Source: an uncultured Eubacteriales bacterium (GTDB taxonomy: Bacteria; Bacillota; Clostridia; Oscillospirales; UBA644). Taken from it: a stretch of DNA of 64,000 nt. The translations under genes and the position numbers were made by a program. The stretch spans positions 1 to 64,000 of the forward strand of contig CAKSFN010000002.1 in the NCBI GenBank assembly GCA_934454405.1. Reading direction: 5' to 3'. This document shows positions 27,660-35,894 of the stretch, in pieces; position 1 is the first letter of the stretch, and each line of letters starts with the position of its first letter. A model generated the notes under the pieces. That model made no database searches. It saw nothing but the letters and a program-made list of their open reading frames with translations, and was not told the origin of the DNA.

Positions 27660-27733
27660 ATTCACATCTCCGAACAAAGCGGCAACGCCGCAGGTGTTGT
27701 TGCTATTCTATCACATCAATAATTAAAAGTCAA
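27660..27733 (-). promoter_or_regulatory. queT promoter and short leader hairpin
   Basis: TTGACT at 27733-27728 and TAGAAT at 27710-27705 with a 17-base spacer give a clear promoter. The roughly 40-base leader folds GCGGC with GCCGC around a three-base loop (27679-27691), flanked by AACAA and TTGTT that can extend the stem, and ends at the GGAG of queT. It does not match the preQ1-I or preQ1-II riboswitch consensus that I know. Confidence 0.6.
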
Positions 27734-27809
27734 TGAATTTTTTTAAGAGAATGCGTTAAATCACGAAAAAAAAGAAAAGATATTCACAGACAAACGAAAG
27801 GAGCCCTCT

Positions 27810-28121
27810 ATGGCTGAAATTACACTTACGAAGAACAATTTTGAAGATGAAGTTATTAAATCCGATCTTCCCGTGCTCGTCGATTTTTGGGCGACGTGGT
27901 GCGGTCCATGCAGAATGATAGCGCCTATCGTCGAAGAAATCGCGACGGAAAACGCAGGAAAAATCAAAGTCGGGAAAGTCAACGTCGATGATGAAGGAGA
28001 GCTTGCCGCCGAATACGGGATAGCAAGCATCCCCACGCTGATGATCTTCAGAAACGGGAAAAAAGTCCACACGCTGGTGGGATACAGACAAAAAGAACAG
28101 ATTCTCGAATACCTGAAATAA
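27810..28121 (+). CDS. trxA: Thioredoxin
   Basis: A 103-residue classical thioredoxin with the redox motif WCGPC at residues 31-35 and the cis-proline segment GIASIPTLMIF near 70. It is full length and cytoplasmic. AAAGGAG stands seven bases before the ATG. It is a single gene that ends in a bidirectional terminator shared with comF. No thioredoxin reductase is in the window, although the HdrA/Flx proteins near the right edge also handle thiol/disulfide chemistry. Confidence 0.96.
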   Translation: MAEITLTKNNFEDEVIKSDLPVLVDFWATWCGPCRMIAPIVEEIATENAGKIKVGKVNVDDEGELAAEYGIASIPTLMIFRNGKKVHTLVGYRQKEQILEYLK

Positions 28122-28135
28122 TCGAATACCAAAAC

Positions 28136-28164
28136 TAAGACGGCGGATCAAAACCGCCGTCTTA
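28136..28164. terminator. Bidirectional terminator between trxA and comF
   Basis: An 11-bp perfect inverted repeat (28136-28146 with 28154-28164) around a seven-base loop. On the minus strand the 5' arm encodes the last residues of ComF, so the terminator is built into the coding sequence; GTTTTGG follows. On the plus strand the tail is ACTTTACTTTGAGTTTT, weaker. Confidence 0.75.
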
Positions 28165-28954
28165 ACTTTACTTTGAGTTTTTCAAATGCGCGCCTGCGCC
28201 GTCTTTTTCGGCGCAATCGGAAAACATCACTCTCAAATTCCGAAAACGGAACGCCGACATCGGGCTGAAAAGAGACGACGGTCGCTTCTTTCCTGCGCGG
28301 AACAAATCTCTTTGAAGCGCGCGAAAGATAAACTCTCGCAAAAACAGCGCCGTAAGGCTCCGCTCCCGCATCAAGAAGCTTTCTTCCTATTTCGCGAAGC
28401 GTGGAACCGGTTGTTTGAACGTCGTCAATAACAAGCACGCGCTTGCCGCGAACATCTTCCGTGACTGAAAAAGCGTTGCTGACGTTGCGCCGCCTTTCCC
28501 TGTCACTGCGACAGCTCGTCTGTGATTTTATTTTTCGAACCTTTGTTATCGTCCGTTCTCCGAGAGGAACGCAAAGCTCTTTTGAAATACGCTTCGCAAT
28601 TTCTCTTGACGATGAGTAGGGAGCGCGTTTTCCGTATCTCGGAACATAGGCAACGATGTCAAAACCGGTTTTCAGACCCGTTTTGATTGCGGAAAGAACT
28701 TCTTTCGCCGCATAGTCAACGGTTTTCGGTATGTAGCTGTGCTTCATATTGCGAACAACGTCAGCGGCGGCATCGGCGTAAACATAAGCCGAAACAACAC
28801 CTTTGAAAGGATACCTTTCGTCAACGAGCCCGTCCCTCATCAGCGAGAGGGCGCATTTCGCGCAGAAAAGCCCGTCGGAGCCGACCTCAATCGGTTTGTC
28901 GCACGAAGCGCACCGTTTGGGAAAGAACAGATCTCCGATAAATGAAAACTTCAT
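28148..28954 (-). CDS. comF: ComF family phosphoribosyltransferase-like protein
   Basis: A 268-residue protein with an N-terminal zinc-ribbon-like cysteine set (KRCASCDKP, LFCAKCA) and a phosphoribosyltransferase domain with VLVIDDVQTTGSTL near 172. ComF proteins take part in DNA uptake or replication restart in competent bacteria. The C-terminus is unusually basic (RLRRKRRRRRAFEKLKVKLRRRF region, residues 246-268), well suited to binding nucleic acid. It follows the cupin gene by 11 bases, in the nifS-nifU-cupin group. Confidence 0.85.
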   Translation of the reverse strand: MKFSFIGDLFFPKRCASCDKPIEVGSDGLFCAKCALSLMRDGLVDERYPFKGVVSAYVYADAAADVVRNMKHSYIPKTVDYAAKEVLSAIKTGLKTGFDIVAYVPRYGKRAPYSSSREIAKRISKELCVPLGERTITKVRKIKSQTSCRSDRERRRNVSNAFSVTEDVRGKRVLVIDDVQTTGSTLREIGRKLLDAGAEPYGAVFARVYLSRASKRFVPRRKEATVVSFQPDVGVPFSEFESDVFRLRRKRRRRRAFEKLKVKLRRRF

Positions 28955-28965
28955 TACCCTCTGAA

Positions 28966-29316
28966 TCAGTAACCGACAACAACCGCAAGGAAGACAAGAG
29001 GCTCGTCCTCAACGTTTTTCATCGCGTGCCAGCCGCCGTTTCCGCAAAGAGTGGAATCTCCGGGACATACCTCGACCCAGTTTCCGTCGCCGTCATTGTA
29101 AAGTCCTTTGCCTGAAACGACATAATAAACCTCGTCGTCATCGGGATGATCGTGAAGTCCCACCTCGCACCCCTTTTCAAGCTTAACGGTACAGCAAGCA
29201 AGAATCTTTGATTTTGCTTCGCCGCCGTGAATGAAAGTTTCAACAACGGTTTCACCGCTGCCGCCGCAGAACCCGGGAATAACTTCTCTGTCAACTTCTG
29301 ATGCTCTTCTGATCAT
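28966..29316 (-). CDS. Small cupin-domain protein
   Basis: A 116-residue single-domain cupin. The metal-binding motif 1 reads GLHDHPDDDEVYYVVSGKG (two His and Glu), and motif 2 PGDSTLCGNGGWHAMKN gives the final His. This is a complete ligand set. ATG 29316 is chosen because AAAGGCGG lies seven bases upstream; a TTG at 29334 would overlap that site. Placed after nifU, but cupins have many roles and no substrate can be read. Possibly a sensor or mutarotase-like protein. Confidence 0.8.
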   Translation of the reverse strand: MIRRASEVDREVIPGFCGGSGETVVETFIHGGEAKSKILACCTVKLEKGCEVGLHDHPDDDEVYYVVSGKGLYNDGDGNWVEVCPGDSTLCGNGGWHAMKNVEDEPLVFLAVVVGY

Positions 29317-29347
29317 AATAATGCCGCCTTTCAAAAAGTTTTTTCGA

Positions 29348-29806
29348 CTATTTATTAATGCCGCAGCTGCCGCCGCAGGACGGACACGAGCCCGAGCATT
29401 GCTCGGCAGGGTCGATGCCGTAAGCGATGGGGTCGATACCTTTCTTTTTAAGATAATCGATGATCGCCGCTTTTACGGCCTCCTCCGCAAGAACGGAACA
29501 GTGAACCTTAACCGGAGGCAGCCCGTCAAGAGCCTCAATAACCGCTTTATTCGTCAGTTTAAGGGCGTCCTTAACGCTTTTGCCTTTTATCAGCTCGGTC
29601 GCCATGGAAGAAGTCGCAACGGCGGCTCCGCAGCCGAAAGTCTTGAATTTCACATCAACTATGACGTCGTTCTCGATCTTCAGATACATTTTCATAATAT
29701 CGCCGCAGCGGGCGTTGCCGACTTCGCCGATACCGTCGGCATCGGGAATTTCACCTACGTTACGGGGATTTGAAAAGTGATCCATTACTTTTTCGCTGTA
29801 AAGCAT
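29348..29806 (-). CDS. nifU: Fe-S cluster assembly scaffold NifU/IscU
   Basis: A 152-residue scaffold protein that builds clusters with sulfur from NifS. Ligand cysteines are in DADGIGEVGNARCGD (near 34), FKTFGCGAAVA (near 60) and VHCSVLAEEA (near 104). The C-terminus has an extra cysteine-rich tail (CSGSCPSCGGSCG) not found in Escherichia coli IscU but common in Clostridia. It lies 13 bases after nifS. Given the many 4Fe-4S proteins encoded near the right edge, this is probably the cell's main assembly system. Confidence 0.94.
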   Translation of the reverse strand: MLYSEKVMDHFSNPRNVGEIPDADGIGEVGNARCGDIMKMYLKIENDVIVDVKFKTFGCGAAVATSSMATELIKGKSVKDALKLTNKAVIEALDGLPPVKVHCSVLAEEAVKAAIIDYLKKKGIDPIAYGIDPAEQCSGSCPSCGGSCGINK

Positions 29807-29819
29807 ATCTCTTTATCTC

Positions 29820-31004
29820 CTAATCTGTTATACAAGGTTTTTTATCTTCAACTTGCTCCCAAAGCGGGGACATATCACGCAGTCTTTGGATTATCTTCGG
29901 AAGAACGGAGATAATATGATCCACGTCTTCTTCCGTATTGTTGTGGTCAAGCGTCATTCTTATCGAGCCGTGCGCGACCTCGTGAGGAAGTCCGATAGCA
30001 AGCAAAACGTGCGACGGGTCAAGGCTTCCCGAAGTGCAGGCGGAGCCGGATGACGCGCAGATACCGTTCATATCAAGCATAAGCAGTATCGACTCGCCCT
30101 CTATATACTCAAATGAAATATTAAGCGTTCCGGGAAGAGAGTTTTCAGGTGTGTTGAGCTTTGCGTAAGGGATCCTTCTCATAAGCTCGTCGCGCAGTCT
30201 GTCTCTCATTTTGCGGACGCGTCCCATACGCTCGTCCATCTCACCCGTCGCGGCTTCAATGGCGTATCCCATACCGACAATCGCGGGGATATTCTCTGTG
30301 CCGGCTCTTTTCCCGCGCTCCTGATGTCCGCCGTCAATCAAATTCGGAATGGTTATTCCTTTTCTGATATAAAGCGCGCCGACGCCCTTGGGAGCGTTGA
30401 ATTTATGCCCCGAAAGGCTGAGCATATCAATATTCATTGCTTTTACGTCTATCGCCGTGTGCGCAACCGCCTGAACAGCGTCCGTATGGAATATAACGCC
30501 GTGTTTTTTGCAGACTTCGCCGATTTCCGCGACAGGTTCAATAGTTCCTATCTCGTTATTGGCAAACATCACGCTGACCAAAATCGTATCGGGACGAATT
30601 GCATTCTCAACCTGTTCGGCGGTGACAAATCCCTCGCAGTCAACGGGCAGATACGTTATTTCAAAGCCCTCTTTTTCAAGGCTTTTCATACTGTGAAGCA
30701 CCGCGTGGTGCTCTATGCTCGTTGTTATAATGTGCCTGCCTTTTTTCGCAAATTTATGAGCGACGCCTTTTATTGCCCAGTTATCGGACTCCGAACCGCC
30801 CGCGGTAAAATATATTTCGCCCGTTTCGGCGCCGAGAGCGGTAGCAACCTGTTCTCTTGCCGTATCGAGCAGCACCTTTGCTTTTCTGCCCGCCTCGTGA
30901 ATGCTTGAAGCGTTCCCGAAAACGGACGTGAAGCACGGAATAACTTTTTCGGCAACCGCGGGATCGACCTGAGTTGTTGCCGCATTATCAACATAAACAA
31001 ACAT
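29820..31004 (-). CDS. nifS: Cysteine desulfurase NifS/IscS
   Basis: PLP enzyme that frees sulfur from cysteine for Fe-S clusters and tRNA thiolation, 394 residues. The PLP lysine lies in LSGHKFNAPKGVGALY near 200, and the mobile-loop cysteine is in SSGSACTSGSLDPSHVL near 325, the ISC/NIF type I arrangement. It heads the nifS-nifU-cupin-comF operon behind a consensus promoter with a candidate Rrf2/IscR-type operator. GGGAGG stands about nine bases before the ATG. Confidence 0.96.
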   Translation of the reverse strand: MFVYVDNAATTQVDPAVAEKVIPCFTSVFGNASSIHEAGRKAKVLLDTAREQVATALGAETGEIYFTAGGSESDNWAIKGVAHKFAKKGRHIITTSIEHHAVLHSMKSLEKEGFEITYLPVDCEGFVTAEQVENAIRPDTILVSVMFANNEIGTIEPVAEIGEVCKKHGVIFHTDAVQAVAHTAIDVKAMNIDMLSLSGHKFNAPKGVGALYIRKGITIPNLIDGGHQERGKRAGTENIPAIVGMGYAIEAATGEMDERMGRVRKMRDRLRDELMRRIPYAKLNTPENSLPGTLNISFEYIEGESILLMLDMNGICASSGSACTSGSLDPSHVLLAIGLPHEVAHGSIRMTLDHNNTEEDVDHIISVLPKIIQRLRDMSPLWEQVEDKKPCITD

Positions 31005-31053
31005 TTTTTGCCTCCCGATATATCTTTAATATATCCGAAATTTTCTCTAATAG

Positions 31054-31096
31054 TACCTTTTTAGTATATATTAGCACAGGCGACCCGTTTTGTCAA
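31054..31096 (-). promoter_or_regulatory. nifS promoter with candidate Rrf2/IscR operator
   Basis: TTGACA at 31096-31091 and TAATAT at 31073-31068 with a 17-base spacer. Just downstream, at 31054-31066, TACTAAAAAGGTA has inverted TAC/GTA ends and lies over the expected transcription start, where a repressor would block initiation. Rrf2-family regulators of isc genes bind sites of this general kind; no such regulator is encoded here, so the operator is an inference. Confidence 0.6.
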
Positions 31097-31122
31097 TAAC
31101 CGCGCGTATAATTTAACAAATT

Positions 31123-31161
31123 AAACAAAAAATTCGGGAGCGCCGTCTGCGCGCTCCCGAA
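31123..31161 (-). terminator. Terminator after pduL
   Basis: A ten-bp perfect stem, TTCGGGAGCG (31133-31142) with CGCTCCCGAA (31152-31161), followed on the minus strand by TTTTTTGTTTAATTTG. A strong intrinsic terminator. Confidence 0.9.
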
Positions 31162-31174
31162 AGACTTGCGTCTG

Positions 31175-31741
31175 TTATTTAACTATGTATCCCTCGCCGT
31201 TGGAAAGACATGCGTTGGACTCATCCGTGTCAATGTGCATAGCGGGCGCGAATTTCTCGCTTACGCGGATAACAACATCGCCGAAAACGGTCTTTCTGCC
31301 TTCGCCGTTGATCTCAACACTGACAATCTGCTTATCCTCAACGCCGTAATCGGCGGCGGTTTCGGGCGTCAGATGAATATGTCTTTTTGCAACGATAACG
31401 CCTTCTGAAATCTCAACTTCACCGCAGGGTCCCACGATTTTACAGCCGGGAGTTCCGGCAAGGTCGCCGGATTCTCTGACCGCTATGGGAATACCCACGC
31501 TTCTGGCGTCAGTCGCGGAAAGCTCGACCTGAGTCTGCTTTCTTACGGGACCGAGAATGGAAATATTGGCTATCTCTCTTTTCGGACCGACAACGGTAAC
31601 TCTTTCGTTGCAGGCATACTGTCCCGGCTGGGAAAGATCCTTTTTTACGGTAAGCTCAAAGCCCTTGCCGAAGAGAACATCAAGGTCTTCACGGGAAACG
31701 TGAACATGGCGCGCGGAGGTTTCAACGAGTATCTTATTCAT
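31175..31741 (-). CDS. pduL: Phosphate propanoyltransferase PduL-like (phosphotransacylase)
   Basis: A 188-residue PduL-family enzyme that interconverts acyl-CoA and acyl-phosphate. Both halves of the duplicated barrel are present with zinc ligands in SARHVHVS (near 10) and AKRHIHLTP (near 135). ATG 31741 has AAAGGA 12 bases upstream; the reading to 31777 runs into the leader. There is no microcompartment targeting helix at the N-terminus and no shell gene nearby, so it is probably a housekeeping phosphotransacetylase substituting for Pta. Confidence 0.9.
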   Translation of the reverse strand: MNKILVETSARHVHVSREDLDVLFGKGFELTVKKDLSQPGQYACNERVTVVGPKREIANISILGPVRKQTQVELSATDARSVGIPIAVRESGDLAGTPGCKIVGPCGEVEISEGVIVAKRHIHLTPETAADYGVEDKQIVSVEINGEGRKTVFGDVVIRVSEKFAPAMHIDTDESNACLSNGEGYIVK

Positions 31742-31794
31742 TTTAAGACAACGTCCTTTCTTTGTTATATAACACAATTTTTCTTACAAATCAT

Positions 31795-31823
31795 ATTATA
31801 CGCCGAAAAACGGAATTTTGCAA
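31795..31823 (-). promoter_or_regulatory. pduL promoter
   Basis: TTGCAA at 31823-31818 and TATAAT at 31800-31795 on the minus strand with a 17-base spacer. Confidence 0.75.
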
Positions 31824-31857
31824 TAGGAAAAAGAGGATTTCGACAAATATTTCAATA

Positions 31858-33384
31858 TTACCCTCTTTGAACGACTATTTTATGCGTTGCGTTGCCCTCG
31901 TTATCGACGGCAGCCTCGGCAAATTTAGCGCGGAAAGGAAGTCTGAATTCCGTTTCAAGCTCGTGCATACGCTCCTTGATTCCGGGAAGATGCGTAACGC
32001 TGATACAGCGGAAGCCCGACGCCGCGGCATAAGCCAAAACATTGCAGAGAACATCTGCGGCCTCGTCGTAAGCGGTTGACTGAAACGCCTCGTTAAGAAG
32101 AACCATATCACCTTCCCTGACAATATCAAGCATTGAGGAAATGCTCTTAACTTCATCTTCGAAACGTCCGTTGCCCGTATCCATCGCCGTAAAATATGCA
32201 TACAGACCGTGAACGGGGCTGATATAGCAGGTTTCCGCAGGCACGGGAAGCCCTGCCTGAGCAAACGCCTGAATAACGCCTATCGTGCGCAGAAAAACGG
32301 TTTTTCCGGCGTTGTTTTTGCCCGTTATCACAAGAGAGCCGTCGGTAGGTCCGAGATAGATGTCGTTGGGGACTATCAAATCTCCGGGAACGCAGTATCG
32401 GTCATTCTTTTTCATATTGAGCGCAAGCCAAAGATCGCACGCGGACGAGCATTCGAAGCGGCGCAGATCGTCCCTGTCAACAGATGGCAGACAAACGGGA
32501 AGCCCGAGCTCACGGATTTTGTTGTCAAGACCGATCGCAAAACGGTAAAAGTATATTCCCCTGCTTATCTTTTCAAACGGGCGTTTCATTTCCGAAACGA
32601 TATTCTCCATCTGCCTGCAAAGACGCGCAATGCTCTTTTCAACAAGCAGACGAAGCTGTCCGTCGTCTATATCGTCAAAACCGATGTATTCAATTCTTGA
32701 CTGCGAGTCGAATTCAGCCCGTTTTCTCGGATCTTTGTAATTATACGGGTTTGAATCAAGCTCAAGCATTTCAACGTCTTCAACGCAGAAATACTTGTTG
32801 AGATCCATTGAAATGATAAACGACGTGTCAAGCGTTATGGACTCGGAAAGCTCTTTCGCAAGCGCTTTGAGCTGCATTGTCTCGCTTTTTCTGATCTCGC
32901 GGTTGACAAGGTCTTTTATCTTGCAAAACGCCTCGGACGTCAATCGGCGCGGTTTGATTATCTTTGCAGCTTCCTCGTACATCTCAATGGTTCTTACGAT
33001 GCACTCCGCATAAGAACGCATTTTGAAAATCTGCGAATCGCGTCCCGTCAGCTCCTTTTTCGAAACAACCGCCGAACCTCCGCCGCGGGAGGCGTTTCTC
33101 ATACCCTTGCTTATTTCGTCATGTATGCCGAGAATGGCGCGAAGGTCGTCAAAAAGAGCGGGGTTCGAAAGAAAATCGTCGAGAATATCGCGTCGCCAAA
33201 TTATGTTTTCGGGATCGGGTTCGGGGACGCTTATAAGGTCGTAAATATCCTGCTGTAATTGAGGGTTTACGGTCGCGCCGTTAATGACCTCTTCAAGCAG
33301 GAGATGCTTCATCGACGCTTCCTGATCGGGGGTTTTTATAAGTTCGTGCGGATTTTTATAAAGGAGATCAACAACTTCAATCAT
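31858..33384 (-). CDS. MutS-like ATPase, second of an unequal pair
   Basis: A 508-residue protein with a MutS core (lever/clamp-like helices, residues 60-320) and a domain V ATPase: Walker A GKNNAGKT at 355-362, then LLNEAFQST at 429-437 in place of the usual LIDEIGRGT, and VTHLPGI as the switch histidine. It lacks the mismatch-recognition and connector domains and the C-terminal Smr domain, so it is neither MutS1 nor MutS2. The Walker B aspartate is replaced by Asn. It lies four bases after its longer relative; AAGGAGG overlaps that gene's stop. Function unknown, perhaps recombination or DNA-junction handling. Confidence 0.82.
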   Translation of the reverse strand: MIEVVDLLYKNPHELIKTPDQEASMKHLLLEEVINGATVNPQLQQDIYDLISVPEPDPENIIWRRDILDDFLSNPALFDDLRAILGIHDEISKGMRNASRGGGSAVVSKKELTGRDSQIFKMRSYAECIVRTIEMYEEAAKIIKPRRLTSEAFCKIKDLVNREIRKSETMQLKALAKELSESITLDTSFIISMDLNKYFCVEDVEMLELDSNPYNYKDPRKRAEFDSQSRIEYIGFDDIDDGQLRLLVEKSIARLCRQMENIVSEMKRPFEKISRGIYFYRFAIGLDNKIRELGLPVCLPSVDRDDLRRFECSSACDLWLALNMKKNDRYCVPGDLIVPNDIYLGPTDGSLVITGKNNAGKTVFLRTIGVIQAFAQAGLPVPAETCYISPVHGLYAYFTAMDTGNGRFEDEVKSISSMLDIVREGDMVLLNEAFQSTAYDEAADVLCNVLAYAAASGFRCISVTHLPGIKERMHELETEFRLPFRAKFAEAAVDNEGNATHKIVVQRG

Positions 33385-33388
33385 TTTT

Positions 33389-34975
33389 TCATACCTCCTT
33401 CAAACGGCATCTCTCAAAGAGCTGTTCGCGCGTCATACGGTGACGAAGCAGAATGTCTCTGGAATACGACGAATTTGCGCTTTCGAGCGGAACGATTTTA
33501 TAAAGACGTCTCTCATCCGCGTTCTCGTCAACGGCGGCGACGAGCAGACATATCTTTTTCTCGTGCGATTGAGAATATTCCTTGCAAAATTCTTTTACGG
33601 TATGGAAGTGCGTGACAAACAATCCGTAGCTGTCCTTTTCCATAAGATCGGATATCAGTTTTACGGAAAGATCGTGCGCAACATCTGCCTTTGTGGAAGA
33701 ATAAGTCTCATTCAAAAGCACCATAGCGCCGTTCGGCATTTCCGCAAGCATTCTGTCGCAACGTCCCTGTTCTTCAACAAGTCTGCCCTGCGAATCGTTT
33801 CTTTCCTCCACGGGAAAATGCGTGTAAAGGTACGAAACGGGATACATTTCGGCAAGCGCCGCCGTGGTATAGCCCGATATCTGGAACAACATCTGACAAA
33901 TGCCGAGCGCGGTCAGAAAGATGGTTTTACCGCCGCCGTTCGGTCCCGTCAGGAGGTTGAAATGCATCTCGGGCGTGCTGCTGAAGTCGGAGCAAACGAT
34001 CTCCGAACGTCCGAGCCCTTTTTTGACAAGCACAAGCGAATACATATTGTGTATAATAACGGGTTTATCCTCGCTGATGAACTTAACGGGACAAACGGGA
34101 AGTCCGCGTCGGATAAGTCCTTTGTAAAGCATTCTCAAACCGAGAAGCACGTTAGTTTCATGAACAAGAGTAAACCAGTCGGGCGAAAACAAGTCGTAGT
34201 ATTTCTCCGAAAAAGCGGCGACGCGCTCAAATACGTCGGGATAAGCTTTGATATAGCAATCAAAAATCTTTTCCGTCGGCGGAAACAGGTTATCCGTTAT
34301 GGGTTCCCTTTCAAGCGGAGATATCTCCATTCTCTCCGCAAGGCGCGAAATGGTTTGCATAAGCCCCTCGCCCTTAACTGAAGTTGTTATGGAGTTTTCA
34401 ACATTCTCACCGCGTGAAAAAAGCCTGTTTATGCGAACTCGGCTGACGCTTTCAAGCGAACGGCGGATAAATTTTGCGTCGGAATACGCTTTTTCGATAA
34501 CTTCCGTTTTTTCGGGGTCGGTTATCGAGGCGAAAACCTCGCTCAATTCACGCGAAAGATATTCGCTGTCAAGCTCCTTTATCCCTTCAACGAGCTGCAT
34601 ATACAGTTCAAGAAAGCACTCTGTCAGCAAAAACGGTTTAACTCTCTGCATGTGCGGATATTTTTCGAACATCTCGTTTTTGTCAAGCGCCTCGAACTCG
34701 GTGGCCTTGTCCCGAAGCGCGATGAAAAACCTTTCAACGGTCTCATACTTCAAAAGGTCGCCGAGTATGCTTTGGCGATATTCGAGGATCTCTCTTTCGG
34801 GATAAAAATACTTCATCTCGGCAAAAAGAGCCTTCTCTTCCGTCTCACTGTCAATGACCGTGTGAAGAATATCCGCGATCTGCAGATCTTCGGCGACACA
34901 GTCCCAAAGTTTTTTATGCTCGTTTCTGACGGAATCGTTTACGTTCGGAAACAGAAAACTGAAAAACAGATTCAT
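33389..34975 (-). CDS. MutS-like ATPase, first of an unequal pair
   Basis: A 528-residue relative of the following gene, with the same reduced architecture: helical core 20-300, Walker A GPNGGGKT at 344-351, LLNETYSST at 420-428 (Asn for the Walker B aspartate) and VTHFHTV as the switch. The two proteins are too different to be a recent duplication, and tight spacing (four bases on each side) suggests an obligate heterodimer, as with eukaryotic MSH pairs. It is co-transcribed with the upstream membrane protein. I know of no described function for this pair. Confidence 0.82.
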   Translation of the reverse strand: MNLFFSFLFPNVNDSVRNEHKKLWDCVAEDLQIADILHTVIDSETEEKALFAEMKYFYPEREILEYRQSILGDLLKYETVERFFIALRDKATEFEALDKNEMFEKYPHMQRVKPFLLTECFLELYMQLVEGIKELDSEYLSRELSEVFASITDPEKTEVIEKAYSDAKFIRRSLESVSRVRINRLFSRGENVENSITTSVKGEGLMQTISRLAERMEISPLEREPITDNLFPPTEKIFDCYIKAYPDVFERVAAFSEKYYDLFSPDWFTLVHETNVLLGLRMLYKGLIRRGLPVCPVKFISEDKPVIIHNMYSLVLVKKGLGRSEIVCSDFSSTPEMHFNLLTGPNGGGKTIFLTALGICQMLFQISGYTTAALAEMYPVSYLYTHFPVEERNDSQGRLVEEQGRCDRMLAEMPNGAMVLLNETYSSTKADVAHDLSVKLISDLMEKDSYGLFVTHFHTVKEFCKEYSQSHEKKICLLVAAVDENADERRLYKIVPLESANSSYSRDILLRHRMTREQLFERCRLKEV

Positions 34976-34979
34976 TCGC

Positions 34980-35729
34980 TCACCTCAAATCTTTCCGCAG
35001 GACTTTTTTAATCTTGCCTGCAACGGCTTTTCTTTCAACCATATTCAGCAGAGGGATCTCGTCCCCCTCCGCCGGCTGTACGGTCTTCACAATGCTCTCG
35101 TTATCGGAAACTATCATACCGTAAAACGTATAATCTCCGTTATTCATCATAACGCCGTTTCTCGTGTTCAGGTATTTGACTGAAGGAGAATGAAGCATAA
35201 CGGGAACAACGGGCGCGTTCAGAACCCTTGCAAGCTCGCGCGCGTAATCAATCATATAATCGGGCGCGGGCTTTGTTTTGATTTTCTTAAACCTCGGATC
35301 AAGGGCTTTCACGGAAAGCAGCTGCTCGGTTTTTCTGTCCTTGCGTCTGCGTCGGAACGCCCACCGTTCGGGGGTCATAAACAAAATCTGTTTTCTGCCG
35401 GAGTAAAACGAATGGAGCTTAACAATATATGTCACGCCCTTCGAATAAAGAACAAAATCAGGCTTGCGGACACGCCACGACGGAATCAGAAACGACAAAA
35501 AGCCTCTTTCCACAACAAGCCATGAGTCTCGGCAATTTTTAATATTGTTGATTTTGAATTTGCAGACCATCCACGTTTTTATCCTGCAAAAAACATACTT
35601 TAAGAGCGGATAAACCGCAAAAAGAATTACAAGAACATAAAACACGAATACGATAAGATTCCAAAGATAAGAACCGAGTGTTCGGCGCAGATATTCGAAT
35701 GCTCCCGCAAGAAGAATACAATCAACCAA
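34980..35729 (-). CDS. Membrane-anchored protein of unknown function heading the MutS-pair operon
   Basis: A 249-residue protein. A strongly hydrophobic helix at about 19-48 (LWNLIVFVFYVLVILFAVYP) anchors it, followed by a basic soluble domain with WLVVERGFLSFLIPSWRVRKPDFVLYSKG and later ELARVLNAPVVPVMLHSP. The order of a beta-strand with RKPDFVLYSKG, then Lys-rich turns, then VPVMLHSP is vaguely like restriction-endonuclease-fold (NERD-type) proteins, but key residues cannot be assigned. The start is TTG 35729 after a G-rich ribosome binding site. Four bases separate it from the first MutS-like gene. Confidence 0.65.
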   Translation of the reverse strand: MVDCILLAGAFEYLRRTLGSYLWNLIVFVFYVLVILFAVYPLLKYVFCRIKTWMVCKFKINNIKNCRDSWLVVERGFLSFLIPSWRVRKPDFVLYSKGVTYIVKLHSFYSGRKQILFMTPERWAFRRRRKDRKTEQLLSVKALDPRFKKIKTKPAPDYMIDYARELARVLNAPVVPVMLHSPSVKYLNTRNGVMMNNGDYTFYGMIVSDNESIVKTVQPAEGDEIPLLNMVERKAVAGKIKKVLRKDLR

Positions 35730-35771
35730 AAAAACCGCCCCCTTTCCGAGAAAACATAATGATATACTTCA

Positions 35772-35800
35772 ATTATACACATTATCCGCCGCCTTTTCAA
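35772..35800 (-). promoter_or_regulatory. Promoter of the membrane protein/MutS-pair operon
   Basis: TTGAAA at 35800-35795 and TATAAT at 35777-35772 on the minus strand, 17-base spacer, with TG directly before the -10. Confidence 0.75.
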
Positions 35801-35813
35801 TATGTATAAAGAA

Positions 35814-35851
35814 CAAAAAAAAGGTATTACCGTTGGTGATAATACCTTTTT
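35814..35851 (-). terminator. Terminator after the ParB-like gene
   Basis: A 12-bp perfect stem (35818-35829 with 35840-35851) around a ten-base loop, with a T-run on the minus strand. A-rich and T-rich arms make it work in either direction. Confidence 0.85.
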
Positions 35852-35894
35852 ATCGAACTTTCGGAAAACTTCTTCCGAAATAACTGATAACGGA

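Noticed and set aside
27660..27705. preQ1 riboswitch before queT
   Set aside because: Leader is too short and lacks the aptamer consensus of preQ1-I and preQ1-II; kept only as an unexplained hairpin.
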